A stretch of 64,000 nucleotides of DNA from Leptospiraceae bacterium (GCA_015075105.1 JABTUZ010000001.1:755001-819000); one strand, 5' to 3'. Positions 55,378-64,000 are shown, numbered from the stretch's first letter. Program-made: numbers and translations. Notes: generated by a model from the letters alone, not told the origin.

Positions 55378-56237
55378 AAAAAAAAGTGTTTATTTGTTGT
55401 GTATTTCTTTCTCAATTGGTATTTTGTAAAGAAAGTGAATTTAAAAAAAATCAATATTCTCCGGTGGCGTACAAACCTATGAAAGTTACAGTAAACAAAA
55501 AAGAAACTACTACAGAATCTCTCCCTGATAAAAAAGCAATCTATGCAGTCGTAGCAACAAATAAAGGGAGTTTAATTGTCGAACTATTCGATAAAGATGC
55601 ACCGGCAACTGTTCAGAATTTTATTGACTTGTCCCAGGGAGAAAAAGAATTTACTCTTCCAGACGGTAATAAAAAGAAGAAACCTTTTTATGACGGTTTA
55701 ACTTTTCATAGAGTGATTCCTGACTTTATGATCCAAGGTGGATGTCCAAGAGGAGATGGAACAGGGGGGCCGGGTTACCAGTTCGATGATGAGATTAATG
55801 GGAAGTCACTTGGTTTGGACAAAATGAAAATAAAAGATGCGCCCTACTATCAAAACTATTTACAAAGAGCGGTGATCATGGGACTAAATATTAAATCTCA
55901 AGCTGAATTTGAAGAGAAAAGAGAACTGATAGAAAAAAGTTTCATAGAAGCCTCTGAGCTATCTGTATTAGAAATACTATCAAGAGTCGGCTATAAATAC
56001 AACGAGGTAGTGACAAGCCATCCTGCTGTAAAAGGTTCTCTCGCTATGGCGAACGCAGGTCCTTCTACAAACGGATCACAGTTTTTTATCAATCAAGTAG
56101 ATACTCCTCACTTGAATGGAGTTCATACTGTATTTGGCCATCTTGTATCAGGAGAAAAAGTTTTGGATTCTATAATTACCGGTGGAAATGGGAAAACCCA
56201 AATACAGCATATAGCGATTATTGACAATAGAGAATAA
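55374..56237 (+). CDS. Cyclophilin-type peptidyl-prolyl isomerase, lipoprotein
   Basis: 287 residues with a short signal and lipobox ending at Cys18 (LVFC). The cyclophilin core shows FHRVIPDFMIQGGCPRGDGTGGPGY (catalytic Arg in FHRV), SLAMANAGPSTNGSQFFI and FGHLVSGEKVLDSI. Between GYQFDDEI and HPAVKGSLAMANAG there is an extra segment of about 75 residues, mostly helical and rich in Glu and Ser, so the protein is longer than PpiA/PpiB. It probably folds exported or membrane proteins in the envelope. It overlaps the argH stop (ATGA). Confidence 0.9.
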   Translation: MKKKVFICCVFLSQLVFCKESEFKKNQYSPVAYKPMKVTVNKKETTTESLPDKKAIYAVVATNKGSLIVELFDKDAPATVQNFIDLSQGEKEFTLPDGNKKKKPFYDGLTFHRVIPDFMIQGGCPRGDGTGGPGYQFDDEINGKSLGLDKMKIKDAPYYQNYLQRAVIMGLNIKSQAEFEEKRELIEKSFIEASELSVLEILSRVGYKYNEVVTSHPAVKGSLAMANAGPSTNGSQFFINQVDTPHLNGVHTVFGHLVSGEKVLDSIITGGNGKTQIQHIAIIDNRE

Positions 56238-56245
56238 ACTATTCG

Positions 56246-56875
56246 ATGAGCTTAGAAGCATTGTCCAAAGAAGAAGCTTATACCGATTGTCTTCATTCAA
56301 TATTATCGCTCGGAGTAAAGGATTCCTTAGCTCCCATATTTCAAAAAATAAGCCAAATTGATGAAGACGTAAAATTTAGAGAAGCCATCCTGACTGAAAT
56401 GGACAAGACCAAAGTGTATCCTGACTCTTTAAGCCGAATTATTACTTTTCTGAAATTTATTCAAACTGAAAGATTGGCAATCAATGGCTTGTATGAAGAA
56501 TCTATTGAAAAGTACAATAAGATCAACCAATTGACTTCAAAAAGAAAATCAACCGATGATGAAGCAAAAATCAAAAAAACTCTAACAGATTTTATCATTA
56601 AAATTGAATCTTTCTTTGAAGCCAATGATACCCATGACGAAGGAATCGTAAGAGAGTTGAATAAATATATGGCGGAGTCTAATTTATTCGGCAGTTCAGG
56701 AAAAGAATTTTTGAATTTAAAGGTATCTTCAAAATCTATGTCAATCATTGTACCTTTGATGGAGAAACTGATTCTTATTTTTTTTGATTATAAAAAATAC
56801 ATAGGAATACTTCAGAGGCTTATTAAAATCTCAAATTATATCATTGAAGACGCAGAGAAATTAGCAAAAATTTAA
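56246..56875 (+). CDS. Hypothetical helical protein
   Basis: 209 residues, mostly alpha-helical, with a Lys/Glu-rich middle and hydrophobic heptads. No signal peptide or membrane segment. Not recognised. It starts 8 bp after the cyclophilin stop and belongs to the same run of genes that leads to fliM. A flagellar or envelope-associated role is possible from position only. Confidence 0.7.
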   Translation: MSLEALSKEEAYTDCLHSILSLGVKDSLAPIFQKISQIDEDVKFREAILTEMDKTKVYPDSLSRIITFLKFIQTERLAINGLYEESIEKYNKINQLTSKRKSTDDEAKIKKTLTDFIIKIESFFEANDTHDEGIVRELNKYMAESNLFGSSGKEFLNLKVSSKSMSIIVPLMEKLILIFFDYKKYIGILQRLIKISNYIIEDAEKLAKI

Positions 56876-56910
56876 TTGTCTTTTTTTATAGTTTTGTCGA
56901 TTTTATTACC

Positions 56911-57888
56911 ATGAGGTTCTTGATTATTGCATTATGTTTCCTGCCTGTGTATATTTTTTCTATTCCGGATAGAGATGCACGAGGAAACCACACCCAAAAC
57001 TATCTTCACCTTCAAGGAAAGATTCAAATTAGTCTTTCCAAGATACACTATAATTATGGAGACAATATTTTTCTGAATTTTTCAGTTACAAACTCAGGAA
57101 ATGAAATTCTCAGGATTTTTCCAGTAGAAAAAAAATTTACCACTTTTCAGGTTGTAATTTTAGATGAAAATAACGAAAAAGTCAAAAGAAGCGAGGAGGG
57201 TGACTTCTCCGAAGAAATTAGAACTAAAAAAACTTCTATTGTAAATTTGGCAGGAGATGAAGTAAAAGAAATTTTATTGAATGCAAACGAAACTTATTCA
57301 AGGAAATTGAATTTAACCCGTAATTTTGATTTGAAACCAGGAAAAAAGTACTATGTACAAGGGTATTTTTATCCTAATTTTTTAGAAGAAAATGTATTTT
57401 TAAAATCAAAAAATACTGCTTTTTTTTATATCGAGAATAAAAAAGATGAAGAGTTTGTTCCAAAGCTACCTACGGGAGATTTGAGAAATGAAGGAATCTC
57501 CCCCGAAGAAACAATTTTTCTGTTTCTTGGTGCAGAAATGAAAAAAAACTGGGAAAATTATTTTAAATATATTGATTTTAGTGAATATATTTTATCCTAT
57601 GATAGATTTTCAAGAGATTTTACGGAAAGCGATCCAGAATCAAAGCAAGTAGTACTGGAATCTTTTAAAAGACATTTAACTGAAACAAAATCAGGAATTC
57701 TAAAATACTATAAGGTGCTTTCTGTGAATAGGATTAACCCGACTGTTTCAAGAGTGAATGTATATGTGGAAAGAGAGCAAGAGAGAATCCCTTCCAGATT
57801 TGAGTATCAATATACTTTGAAAAAAAGTGAAGAAGAGCCGACACCATTTTGGAAAATATCTAATCTAATTGTAAAGGTAAGAAAATGA
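56911..57888 (+). CDS. Hypothetical secreted protein upstream of fliM
   Basis: 325 residues with a signal peptide (about 1-17, ending IFSIPD). The N-terminal half is beta-rich (ILRIFPVEKKFTTFQVVILDENNE, then FDLKPGKKYYVQGYFYP), like an immunoglobulin-type fold. The C-terminal half (ETIFLFLGAEMKKNWENYFKYIDF, FEYQYTLK) resembles an NTF2-type fold. Not recognised as a named family. It ends in an ATGA overlap with fliM, so the two are translated together. Confidence 0.75.
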   Translation: MRFLIIALCFLPVYIFSIPDRDARGNHTQNYLHLQGKIQISLSKIHYNYGDNIFLNFSVTNSGNEILRIFPVEKKFTTFQVVILDENNEKVKRSEEGDFSEEIRTKKTSIVNLAGDEVKEILLNANETYSRKLNLTRNFDLKPGKKYYVQGYFYPNFLEENVFLKSKNTAFFYIENKKDEEFVPKLPTGDLRNEGISPEETIFLFLGAEMKKNWENYFKYIDFSEYILSYDRFSRDFTESDPESKQVVLESFKRHLTETKSGILKYYKVLSVNRINPTVSRVNVYVEREQERIPSRFEYQYTLKKSEEEPTPFWKISNLIVKVRK

Positions 57889-58910
57889 CTGAAATTCTTT
57901 CTCAAGATGAAATCGACGCTCTCTTAAATGCTATTTCGAGTGGAGAGGTAAGCGAAGAAGATTATTCCTCTGTCGGAGAGCAAAAGAAGGTAAAAATTTA
58001 CGATTTTAAAAGACCGGATAAATTTTCAAAAGATCAGATTCGAACTTTACAAATGATGCACGAAACTTTTGCTCGTCTTGCTACAACAGGTCTTTCCGCT
58101 CAGCTTCGTGCGCTTGTAGTAGTGCACGTTACCTCTGTAGATCAGTTGACTTATGAGGAGTTTATTCGCTCTATACCAAATCCGACTACACTTGCGGTTG
58201 TGAATATGGATCCGCTGAAAGGCTCTGCTATTTTGGAGATGGATCCTTCGATAACATTTACTATTATAGATAGGCTTTTTGGAGGAAAGGGTGAGTCAAC
58301 AAAAATCAATAGAGAGCTTTCTGATATTGAGTTGTCCGTAATAGAAGGAATCATAGTCAGAATTTTAGGACATTTAAGAGAGTCTTGGGCAACTGTGATC
58401 GATCTAAGACCGAGACTTGGGAATATAGAAACAAACCCGCAGTTTGCTCAAGTAGTTCCTCCCAATGACATGGTGGTACTTATCACTTTAGAGACTAAGG
58501 TAGGTGAGGTAGAGGGAATGACAAATTTTTGTATTCCTTATATTACAATCGAGCCTATCATCAATAAACTTTCGGCTCAATACTGGTATTCTTCTATTCG
58601 TCGAGGTGGAACGGATGAGAATAAGGCAGTGATCCAAGAAAGATTGGACCAAGTTACAATCCCGCTCGTAGCCGAGGTGGGTACTGTGGATATTTCTCTA
58701 CTCGATTTGATGAATGTTCAAGTCGGGGATGTAATCAAAATGGAAAACACTTCTATCAAAACAGATATGATTATTAAAGTGGGAGATAGAAGTAAATTCA
58801 AATGCACTCCCGGAAAAGTTGGAAACAGGCAAGCTGTTCAAATCGGTGATATGATAGAAGATATTCCGGATGAATTACTCGGCTCTACAAGATCGGAACA
58901 AGAATACTAA
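57885..58910 (+). CDS. fliM: Flagellar motor switch protein FliM
   Basis: C-ring protein that binds phosphorylated CheY and reverses the motor. The 341 residues open with the CheY-binding peptide LSQDEIDALLNAIS (about 4-17). The FliM core (YDFKRPDKFSKDQIRTLQMMHETFAR, LRALVVVHVTSVDQLTYEEF, GG in LFGGKGES) and the C-terminal FliN-like domain (PLVAEVGTVDISLLDLMNVQVGDVI) follow. ATG overlaps the upstream stop. The following obgE start touches the fliM stop. Confidence 0.96.
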   Translation: MTEILSQDEIDALLNAISSGEVSEEDYSSVGEQKKVKIYDFKRPDKFSKDQIRTLQMMHETFARLATTGLSAQLRALVVVHVTSVDQLTYEEFIRSIPNPTTLAVVNMDPLKGSAILEMDPSITFTIIDRLFGGKGESTKINRELSDIELSVIEGIIVRILGHLRESWATVIDLRPRLGNIETNPQFAQVVPPNDMVVLITLETKVGEVEGMTNFCIPYITIEPIINKLSAQYWYSSIRRGGTDENKAVIQERLDQVTIPLVAEVGTVDISLLDLMNVQVGDVIKMENTSIKTDMIIKVGDRSKFKCTPGKVGNRQAVQIGDMIEDIPDELLGSTRSEQEY

Positions 58911-59909
58911 TTGTCAAAATTTATAGATGAAGTACTGATTACCGTAAAAGCCGGACACGGTGGTCCCGGCGCTGTTTCTATGCGAAAAGAAAAATTTGTA
59001 GAATTTGGTGGACCGGACGGTGGAGACGGGGGTAGAGGTGGAGACGTTATCTTTCGCTCTAAGCTCTCTATTCAGACCCTTGATAAATTCATCCCGCTAA
59101 AAGTGTATTCTGCAAGACCCGGAAATAATGGAGAAGGTAGAAATAAGTCTGGAGCCAAAGGAGATGATCTGGAACTTGGTGTTCCGGTTGGTACTCAAAT
59201 TTACGACGTAAACACGAATGAGTTAATATTTGATTTTTTAGATGAAGACCAAACTTTTATTCCTGTTCGTGGAGGGCGTGGCGGAAAGGGCAACGCATTT
59301 TTTAAATCTTCTACATTCCAAACTCCGAGATTTGCACAAACAGGAGAAGAAGGGGAAATTAGAGATTTAAAACTTTCTTTAAAATTACTCGCCGATATAG
59401 GAATTGTCGGACTTCCAAATGCCGGTAAATCCACACTACTTAGTAAGATTACTGAAGCCCACCCAAAAATTGCAAGTTATGCTTTTACAACTTTGATTCC
59501 AAATTTAGGCGTAGTAGAAAGGGAAAACTCTACTTTTCGTTACACAATAGCTGATATTCCGGGTATTATAGATGGTGCAAGCAAGGGACACGGACTTGGG
59601 CTTTCTTTTTTAAAGCATATCGAAAGGGTAAAAGGAATTATCTATCTTATTGATGCTGGCTCAATTGACATAGAATCCGATCTGAAGATGTTAAAAAATG
59701 AATTGCAATTTTACAATAAATCTTTATTGGATAAGCCTTCTATTTTGGTTTTGAATAAGATCGATCTATGGGAAGACGAAACATTTACAGAGGAACTGCT
59801 CCACAATCTAAAGCACCTTGGGAGAATTATACCAATTTCTGCAGAAAAATCCATTCATTTAGACCAACTGTTAGACGCTATGGATGAAGTTTTTTTTCAT
59901 AAAAACTAG
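58911..59909 (+). CDS. obgE: Obg-family GTPase (ObgE/CgtA)
   Basis: Essential ribosome-associated GTPase. The 332 residues show the glycine-rich Obg fold ([15 protein letters not shown] and [10 protein letters not shown]) followed by the G domain: P-loop [11 protein letters not shown] (about 164-174), the G3 motif DIPGI, G4 NKID and the SAE of G5. No extended C-terminal domain is present, which is within family variation. TTG start placed directly after the fliM stop codon with no gap. Confidence 0.96.
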   Translation: MSKFIDEVLITVKAGHGGPGAVSMRKEKFVEFGGPDGGDGGRGGDVIFRSKLSIQTLDKFIPLKVYSARPGNNGEGRNKSGAKGDDLELGVPVGTQIYDVNTNELIFDFLDEDQTFIPVRGGRGGKGNAFFKSSTFQTPRFAQTGEEGEIRDLKLSLKLLADIGIVGLPNAGKSTLLSKITEAHPKIASYAFTTLIPNLGVVERENSTFRYTIADIPGIIDGASKGHGLGLSFLKHIERVKGIIYLIDAGSIDIESDLKMLKNELQFYNKSLLDKPSILVLNKIDLWEDETFTEELLHNLKHLGRIIPISAEKSIHLDQLLDAMDEVFFHKN

Positions 59910-59956
59910 TAATTTTTCAAAAATTCACTTTCCAAAATTTTTTTCTTTTTCAAACT

Positions 59957-60721
59957 ATGCTAACTATGATCCGATTGAATGAATTTGAATACGGTGGGCA
60001 AATCGAGAAATTCAAATACGAAGCTATTGAAAAGAATTTACAAGAGAGGCTTTACATTCTTTTTGGAGAAGCGTTTAAACAAAAGATTGGGACTTTGATT
60101 GTATTAGAAGGATGGGGAGCAAGCGGAAAGGGTGATTTATTAAAAACAATCACCACGCGTTTGGACCCTAGAAAATTCCGAGTCTATTCAATGAATTCTG
60201 GTTCTTCCGATAATTACCCATTTTTACATAGGTATTGGAAAGGTTTACCTGAATATGGAAACACGGCTATCTTAGACGGCTCTTGGTATTCGAGAGTAAC
60301 TTACGATAAAATAAATAAATTGCTCACTAAAAAAGATTGCAAGAATGCGTTTCAATCTATCTTGAATTTTGAAAAATTAATACAGGATGACCACTATATT
60401 ATTTTAAAATATTTTTTAAATATATCTGCAAAAGAACAAAAAAATAGATTAAAAAAAGCCAAGGAAACTGAAAAGAAGTGGATGATTTCTGAAACAGATT
60501 GGGAAGAGTATGAAAATTATGAAGAGTACCGAAATGAGTTTGAATACGCATTAAATACCACCAATACTGAAAATTGCCCTTGGTGTATTGTCTCTGCGAA
60601 AAATAAGAATTTTGCCAAGTATCAGGTGATGAACAGCATTATCGCTAGTTTAGAAAAAAAATTAAACATCGATAGCAATAAAATACTATCACTGTTATTG
60701 GAAGAAGCGGGTGTTTCATGA
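59957..60721 (+). CDS. PPK2-like protein with degenerate active site
   Basis: 254 residues related to polyphosphate kinase 2. The Walker A region reads EGWGASGKGD (51-60), where the family has D at the fourth position (GWDxxGKG). The Walker B-side motif is DGSWYSR (107-113) rather than DRSWYxR. Losing these Asp and Arg residues suggests weak or no catalysis. The end of the gene overlaps the next PPK2 gene by 4 bp (ATGA). In two-domain polyphosphate:AMP phosphotransferases one protein holds both halves; here they are separate. Start at ATG 59957, with another ATG at 59966. Confidence 0.85.
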   Translation: MLTMIRLNEFEYGGQIEKFKYEAIEKNLQERLYILFGEAFKQKIGTLIVLEGWGASGKGDLLKTITTRLDPRKFRVYSMNSGSSDNYPFLHRYWKGLPEYGNTAILDGSWYSRVTYDKINKLLTKKDCKNAFQSILNFEKLIQDDHYIILKYFLNISAKEQKNRLKKAKETEKKWMISETDWEEYENYEEYRNEFEYALNTTNTENCPWCIVSAKNKNFAKYQVMNSIIASLEKKLNIDSNKILSLLLEEAGVS

Positions 60722-61440
60722 AACTATCAGAAGTTGACTTGAATTTATCTTTAGGATACACTGAGTATAAAACGGAAATCAAGGACTTGCAGGAGAAGGC
60801 AAGACTCTTGACTCACTACGCATTTAAAAAGAAGCGAACAATAATACTTGTTTTTGAAGGTTGGGATGCAGCAGGAAAAGGTGGCTCTATCCGAAGACTA
60901 ACTTCTACATTCGATCCGAGGCTATACACTGTTAAGTCTATTGCAGCCCCAAATGAAGTAGAAAAGAAGCATCACTATCTTTGGAGATTTTGGACTACTC
61001 TGCCTGAAATCGGACATGTAGGTATTTATGATAGATCTTGGTACGGAAGGGTATTGGTTGAGAGAGTGGAGAATTTTGCTACAGAAGAAGAATGGTCAAG
61101 AAGCTACGAAGAAATCAATGGATTTGAAAAAGACTTAACAGACAATGGTGCTATTTTGATCAAGTATTGGCTGCATATTAGTTTTGAAGAGCAGTTCAAG
61201 CGATTCAATGCTCGAAAAAATGACCCTCTAAAAAGGTGGAAATTAACCGATGAAGATTGGAGAAATAGAGAAAAATGGGGCAAGTATGAGGAAGCTGCAA
61301 ATGAAATGTTTGCAAAAACCTCCAAGATAGAATCTCCATGGGCGATTATTTCTGCAAACGATAAATACAACGCAAGGGTGAGTGTACTCAGAACATTTTG
61401 TGAGAATTTAAAAAAATCAATGGATATACACAAGCTATAG
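60718..61440 (+). CDS. Polyphosphate kinase 2 family, active-type
   Basis: 240 residues with intact PPK2 motifs: EGWDAAGKGGSIRRL (47-61), the DRSWYGR block (105-111), and HYLWRFW with TLPEIGHVGIYDRSWYG between. PPK2 enzymes transfer phosphate between polyphosphate and nucleotides (ADP/GDP or AMP, depending on subgroup). The direction and nucleotide cannot be told here. It is encoded with the degenerate paralogue immediately upstream, sharing an ATGA overlap. A hairpin starts at 61441, directly after the stop. Confidence 0.9.
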   Translation: MKLSEVDLNLSLGYTEYKTEIKDLQEKARLLTHYAFKKKRTIILVFEGWDAAGKGGSIRRLTSTFDPRLYTVKSIAAPNEVEKKHHYLWRFWTTLPEIGHVGIYDRSWYGRVLVERVENFATEEEWSRSYEEINGFEKDLTDNGAILIKYWLHISFEEQFKRFNARKNDPLKRWKLTDEDWRNREKWGKYEEAANEMFAKTSKIESPWAIISANDKYNARVSVLRTFCENLKKSMDIHKL

Positions 61441-61542
61441 TTTACACTTAAAGCAGGTGTAAAAAAAATATTTGAGACTTGACCACCATGTAAGTTAAAA
61501 AACTTTGTCTAATAGTTAAGAAGACCCCAAGGAGAAAAAGTA

Positions 61543-61761
61543 ATGGGTAGAATTGCATATGTAAATAAGGACGACTGCACTTCCTGCAATCAGTGTGTTG
61601 ATAACTTACCGAAATATTTTCAAATGGATGATAACGATACATCTGAAACCCATATAAACGGTGGAAATATCAACAACGCAGAGATTCCTGAACAAGATTG
61701 GAAAGCAGTCCAAAAGGAAATGGATGAGTGTCCGGGTGAGTGCATTCACTGGAAAAAGTAG
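61543..61761 (+). CDS. Single-cluster 4Fe-4S ferredoxin
   Basis: A 72-residue acidic protein. Cys are in DDCTSCNQCVD (CxxCxxC) and in DECPGECIHWKK near the C-terminus, enough to hold one 4Fe-4S cluster; the second cluster motif of 2x[4Fe-4S] ferredoxins is absent. Excellent ribosome site (AAGGAG) before ATG. It ends just before a strong terminator. A likely electron carrier, possibly for the 2-oxoacid oxidoreductase at 39677-42546, but that link is not shown by position. Confidence 0.92.
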   Translation: MGRIAYVNKDDCTSCNQCVDNLPKYFQMDDNDTSETHINGGNINNAEIPEQDWKAVQKEMDECPGECIHWKK

Positions 61762-61773
61762 ATATAAGATAAC

Positions 61774-61808
61774 GCCTCTTATAGACTAAGAGGCTTATTT
61801 CTTTTTTT
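61774..61808 (+). terminator. Rho-independent terminator after the ferredoxin gene
   Basis: GCCTCTTA (61774-61781) and TAAGAGGC (61787-61794) form a perfect 8-bp stem with a 5-base loop. A T-rich tract (TTATTTCTTTTTTT) follows, with the T-run inside the 3' end of the convergent phosphodiesterase gene. It lies 12 bp after the ferredoxin stop and is the best terminator in the window. Confidence 0.85.
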
Positions 61809-63093
61809 CATCCTTATTGCACGGAATTTTTAACCAATTGCAACTTAGAGGCAAAACATTTTTAATAGACTTTAACTTATAATTTGAGTTTTTGGGGTAA
61901 GATAGAAGTATAGTTTTCATAGAAGTATCCCCCGGTAGAAATCCATGATTGGAAAAAGTTTGTCCAAGTAGTTTTAGTAAATCACCATCAGTTTTTTCAC
62001 CAAACCCTGTGTTGTTTTCCGAATATAAAAAAGCGATTGCACCACTGTGAAACTTTCTTTTTAATTTTTCAAAACTTTTTCCTTCATAGATAAATTTTGT
62101 GCCTTCACATTTTGATTCAATTGTTTGTTTTAGGGAGCTTAGTTCATCTTTCGTAAACCGAAATTGCAAATCATCGTTTTGTAAAAGAAGTGAAATCCCT
62201 CCCATCGTTCTAAATATCCCTTTCCAGTTATTTTTTTCTAAGTTCAAATACCCTCTTTGTTTTAACTCTGTATTCGGGTAACAAATTCTGGAAACATCCT
62301 TAAATCCATGGTCGGACACAATGATTAAGGAAAGATTTTTTTTTGAATAGAGTGAAGTCTTTTCGATGATTTCTTTTATCAAAGAGTCAATCTCGATTAA
62401 TTTTTCTTTTGCCTCTTTGGAATAGACTCCATAGGTGTGGTGAGCTGAGTCCAAATCAGTGGTGTATATAAATAATGCGTCTGGTTTTTTCTTTTTCCAT
62501 ATAGATAGACCTGCACGCACCTTTTCTCTGTCGGGTGTGATTTCACTTACCGTAATACCTTCTTCTTTTAGCTCCTCGTATAGCCCTTTTGTTGAAAGAA
62601 TTCGGATTAGTTTTTCATCTTCTGAATTTTTTGCTCTCCAGTATTGTGGAATATTGTAATCAATTTCTGCACCTGCGCTAACAGGCCAGTACACTGAAGC
62701 AGATTTTTTGTGACTTTCTTTAAGAAACTCAAAAATTGTTTTGGCATTGATTTCCTCATAATACCACATCCACCCTCCAAGGTTTTTATTGTACGGATCG
62801 AAAGGGGTATTTGAGCGAATTCCATGAACTTCAGGATCCACCCCTGTAATCATGGAAGTGTGTGCAGGGTAGGTCATAGTCGGATATACTGAGGTAACCA
62901 AATTAGAAAAATTGGACATCCTTCTCAGTTTATTTAAGTTGGGTGTATATTGATAAAATTTTGAATCCGTATTTGCATAGTACCCGGGAAATCCGTCTAT
63001 AGACAATACAATTAATTTTTTCTTGGATTCTTTTGGATACAATGAATTAGTTGATGCAAGAACTACAATCAGCAAAAAAAACAATTTTGACAT
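61795..63093 (-). CDS. Exported alkaline-phosphatase-superfamily phosphodiesterase (ENPP-like)
   Basis: A 432-residue exported enzyme with a signal peptide (about 1-20). Its metal-binding core fits nucleotide pyrophosphatase/phosphodiesterases: VLSIDGFPGYY, TPNLNKL, the nucleophile Thr in YPTMTYPAHTSMITG, and DSAHHTYGVYS and ISDHGF-like VSDHGFKDV later. It would hydrolyse phosphodiester or pyrophosphate bonds of extracellular nucleotides or lipids. The ATG at 63093 overlaps the upstream TGA by one base; a TTG at 63096 is just before. It is probably co-transcribed with the VWA gene. Confidence 0.87.
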   Translation of the reverse strand: MSKLFFLLIVVLASTNSLYPKESKKKLIVLSIDGFPGYYANTDSKFYQYTPNLNKLRRMSNFSNLVTSVYPTMTYPAHTSMITGVDPEVHGIRSNTPFDPYNKNLGGWMWYYEEINAKTIFEFLKESHKKSASVYWPVSAGAEIDYNIPQYWRAKNSEDEKLIRILSTKGLYEELKEEGITVSEITPDREKVRAGLSIWKKKKPDALFIYTTDLDSAHHTYGVYSKEAKEKLIEIDSLIKEIIEKTSLYSKKNLSLIIVSDHGFKDVSRICYPNTELKQRGYLNLEKNNWKGIFRTMGGISLLLQNDDLQFRFTKDELSSLKQTIESKCEGTKFIYEGKSFEKLKRKFHSGAIAFLYSENNTGFGEKTDGDLLKLLGQTFSNHGFLPGDTSMKTILLSYPKNSNYKLKSIKNVLPLSCNWLKIPCNKDEKKK

Positions 63094-64000
63094 CAAAGAT
63101 AACTAAAAGACTTCTTTTTATTATTTATAAAATCATAAAGTATGATCTGACTCAATTCATTTGGGTTGGAATAAAAAACTCTTCCTTGTGCAATTTTGGA
63201 AAATTGTTTGATAAAACTTTCTTCACCAAAATAATTATAATCCCAGTCAGAGGTCAATAGAAATGTATTAATTGATATGTTTTCGGCTACACACTTTTTT
63301 ACTTCAGAGAGTGTCTCTTCAAAGTCTTCTATGCTCGGAGGATAATTTATATGCAAGGTAGAGCCTTTGAAGTGGGCGGTAGGCGCACCGTCTGTAATCA
63401 ATATTATATTTTTATTGTTTGTTTCTTTAGAAGAAAGAGTCATTCTGGCAAGAGACAACCCTCTTTGTAAATTTGTAAAATACATTGGAACCAAAGTTTC
63501 TATTTGCAATTTACTCAAATTAGAAAAATTGAATTTGAGTCGGATAAGAGGGTTATAAATTGTAACAGGATAGGGTTGTAAAAATGCCAACTTTGGGATA
63601 GAGATGATTTTTGCTGTGCTGCCGAATCCGATTACGGTAAGTTTGTCTTCTTTATACTCTTGTCGAATTAGCGAATCGAGAGCAAGGGTGATTTTTTTTG
63701 CGTTGTAAAATCTCCCAGATCTTTCCATCGACCCGGACATATCAATAAGAATAACAGTGGAAGACTTAGAAAACCCTCTCGAATAAAATATATCTAAATC
63801 TGATAGGCTTATATTTTTACCATTCCCTCTTGCGATACTATTGGTTATACTTCCAATATAATCAATTTTAGTTACGCTATCTCCAAATTCATATTTTTTG
63901 GTTAAAGAAATTTCTTCTTCTGACTCCCCAAGACTCTGAATTGGATTATTCCCGCTTTCATCACTTTTTAATTCCAGAAAAATTTCTTTGAGTATATTTC
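63093..64000 (-). CDS. VWA-domain protein, truncated by the window edge
   Basis: An open frame continues past the right edge, so the start is missing. The visible 301 residues include an acidic, Ser/Asn-rich segment and then a von Willebrand A domain. Its MIDAS motif ILIDMSGSME (about 220 residues before the end) holds the DxSxS metal site, with later VIGFGSTAK, ITDGAPTA and a third metal-coordinating segment. It resembles VWA partners of MoxR/CoxE-type AAA+ systems more than adhesins, but no AAA+ gene is in view. One-base overlap with the phosphodiesterase gene suggests an operon. Function unknown. Confidence 0.75.
   Translation of the reverse strand, partial: NILKEIFLELKSDESGNNPIQSLGESEEEISLTKKYEFGDSVTKIDYIGSITNSIARGNGKNISLSDLDIFYSRGFSKSSTVILIDMSGSMERSGRFYNAKKITLALDSLIRQEYKEDKLTVIGFGSTAKIISIPKLAFLQPYPVTIYNPLIRLKFNFSNLSKLQIETLVPMYFTNLQRGLSLARMTLSSKETNNKNIILITDGAPTAHFKGSTLHINYPPSIEDFEETLSEVKKCVAENISINTFLLTSDWDYNYFGEESFIKQFSKIAQGRVFYSNPNELSQIILYDFINNKKKSFSYL

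Noticed and set aside
61441-61463. TTTACAC/GTGTAAA hairpin after the second PPK2 gene as a terminator
   Set aside because: It is followed by A bases, not T, on the plus strand, so it does not fit an intrinsic terminator; it may be incidental.
1-64000. tRNA, rRNA, CRISPR arrays, insertion sequences, prophage or attachment sites
   Set aside because: I scanned for their usual signals and saw none; the only repeats are protein-coding ones within single genes.

Overview
The window looks like chromosome from a spirochaete of the Leptospiraceae. The DNA is AT-rich. Flagellar genes (flgF-like, fliG, fliM) are scattered among housekeeping genes. Exported proteins carry spirochaete-style lipoboxes. 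TTG and GTG starts are frequent. MurE carries the DNPR motif of meso-diaminopimelate-adding ligases, which fits Leptospira rather than ornithine-using spirochaetes. I saw no rRNA, tRNA, CRISPR array, insertion sequence or prophage. Gene density is high, and almost all intergenic gaps are under 300 bp.

Layout. 1-5840: a low-complexity cytosolic protein (open at the left edge), a DUF2079 membrane protein, an NnrS-like membrane protein, and a membrane protein whose coiled-coil tail lies in the -1 frame after an A7 slippery run. 5841-10829 (minus): a MacA-MacB-TolC-type export operon. 11024-13054 (minus): a VAT1-like oxidoreductase, a DCC-family thiol protein and a HIT hydrolase. 13304-20833 (plus): a tightly coupled peptidoglycan and division cluster (rsmH, ftsL-like, murE, mraY, ftsW, murG, murC). 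20872-25350 (minus): a FecR-domain lipoprotein, Hsp20 and an M1 aminopeptidase lipoprotein. 25559-27856: a SulP transporter with STAS and cyclic-nucleotide-binding domains. It converges on a four-gene minus-strand operon (34394-27934) encoding a substrate-binding/TPR protein, a TonB-dependent receptor, a HAMP adenylate cyclase and a TPR protein.

34620-42546: a DinG-type helicase, fliG, argF, two possible small proteins, ppnP with an overlapping unknown gene, and a two-subunit 2-oxoacid:ferredoxin oxidoreductase. 42824-50912: a predicted outer-membrane protein, a secreted nuclease, prmA, a BrkB/YihY membrane protein with a large inserted beta-propeller, and a three-gene cassette of an ATP-grasp enzyme and two methyltransferases. 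51063-61761: flgF-like, a soluble CZB chemoreceptor, a haem-binding protein, argH, a cyclophilin lipoprotein, two unknowns, fliM, obgE, two overlapping PPK2 genes and a ferredoxin ending in a clear terminator. 61795-64000 (minus): a phosphodiesterase and a VWA protein that runs off the right edge.

The best candidates for something undescribed are the receptor/binding-protein/adenylate-cyclase operon beside a cyclic-nucleotide-binding transporter, the propeller inserted in a BrkB protein, the split PPK2 pair with a degenerate first member, and the probable -1 frameshift at 5130-5136. All functional links are inferences from sequence and gene order.
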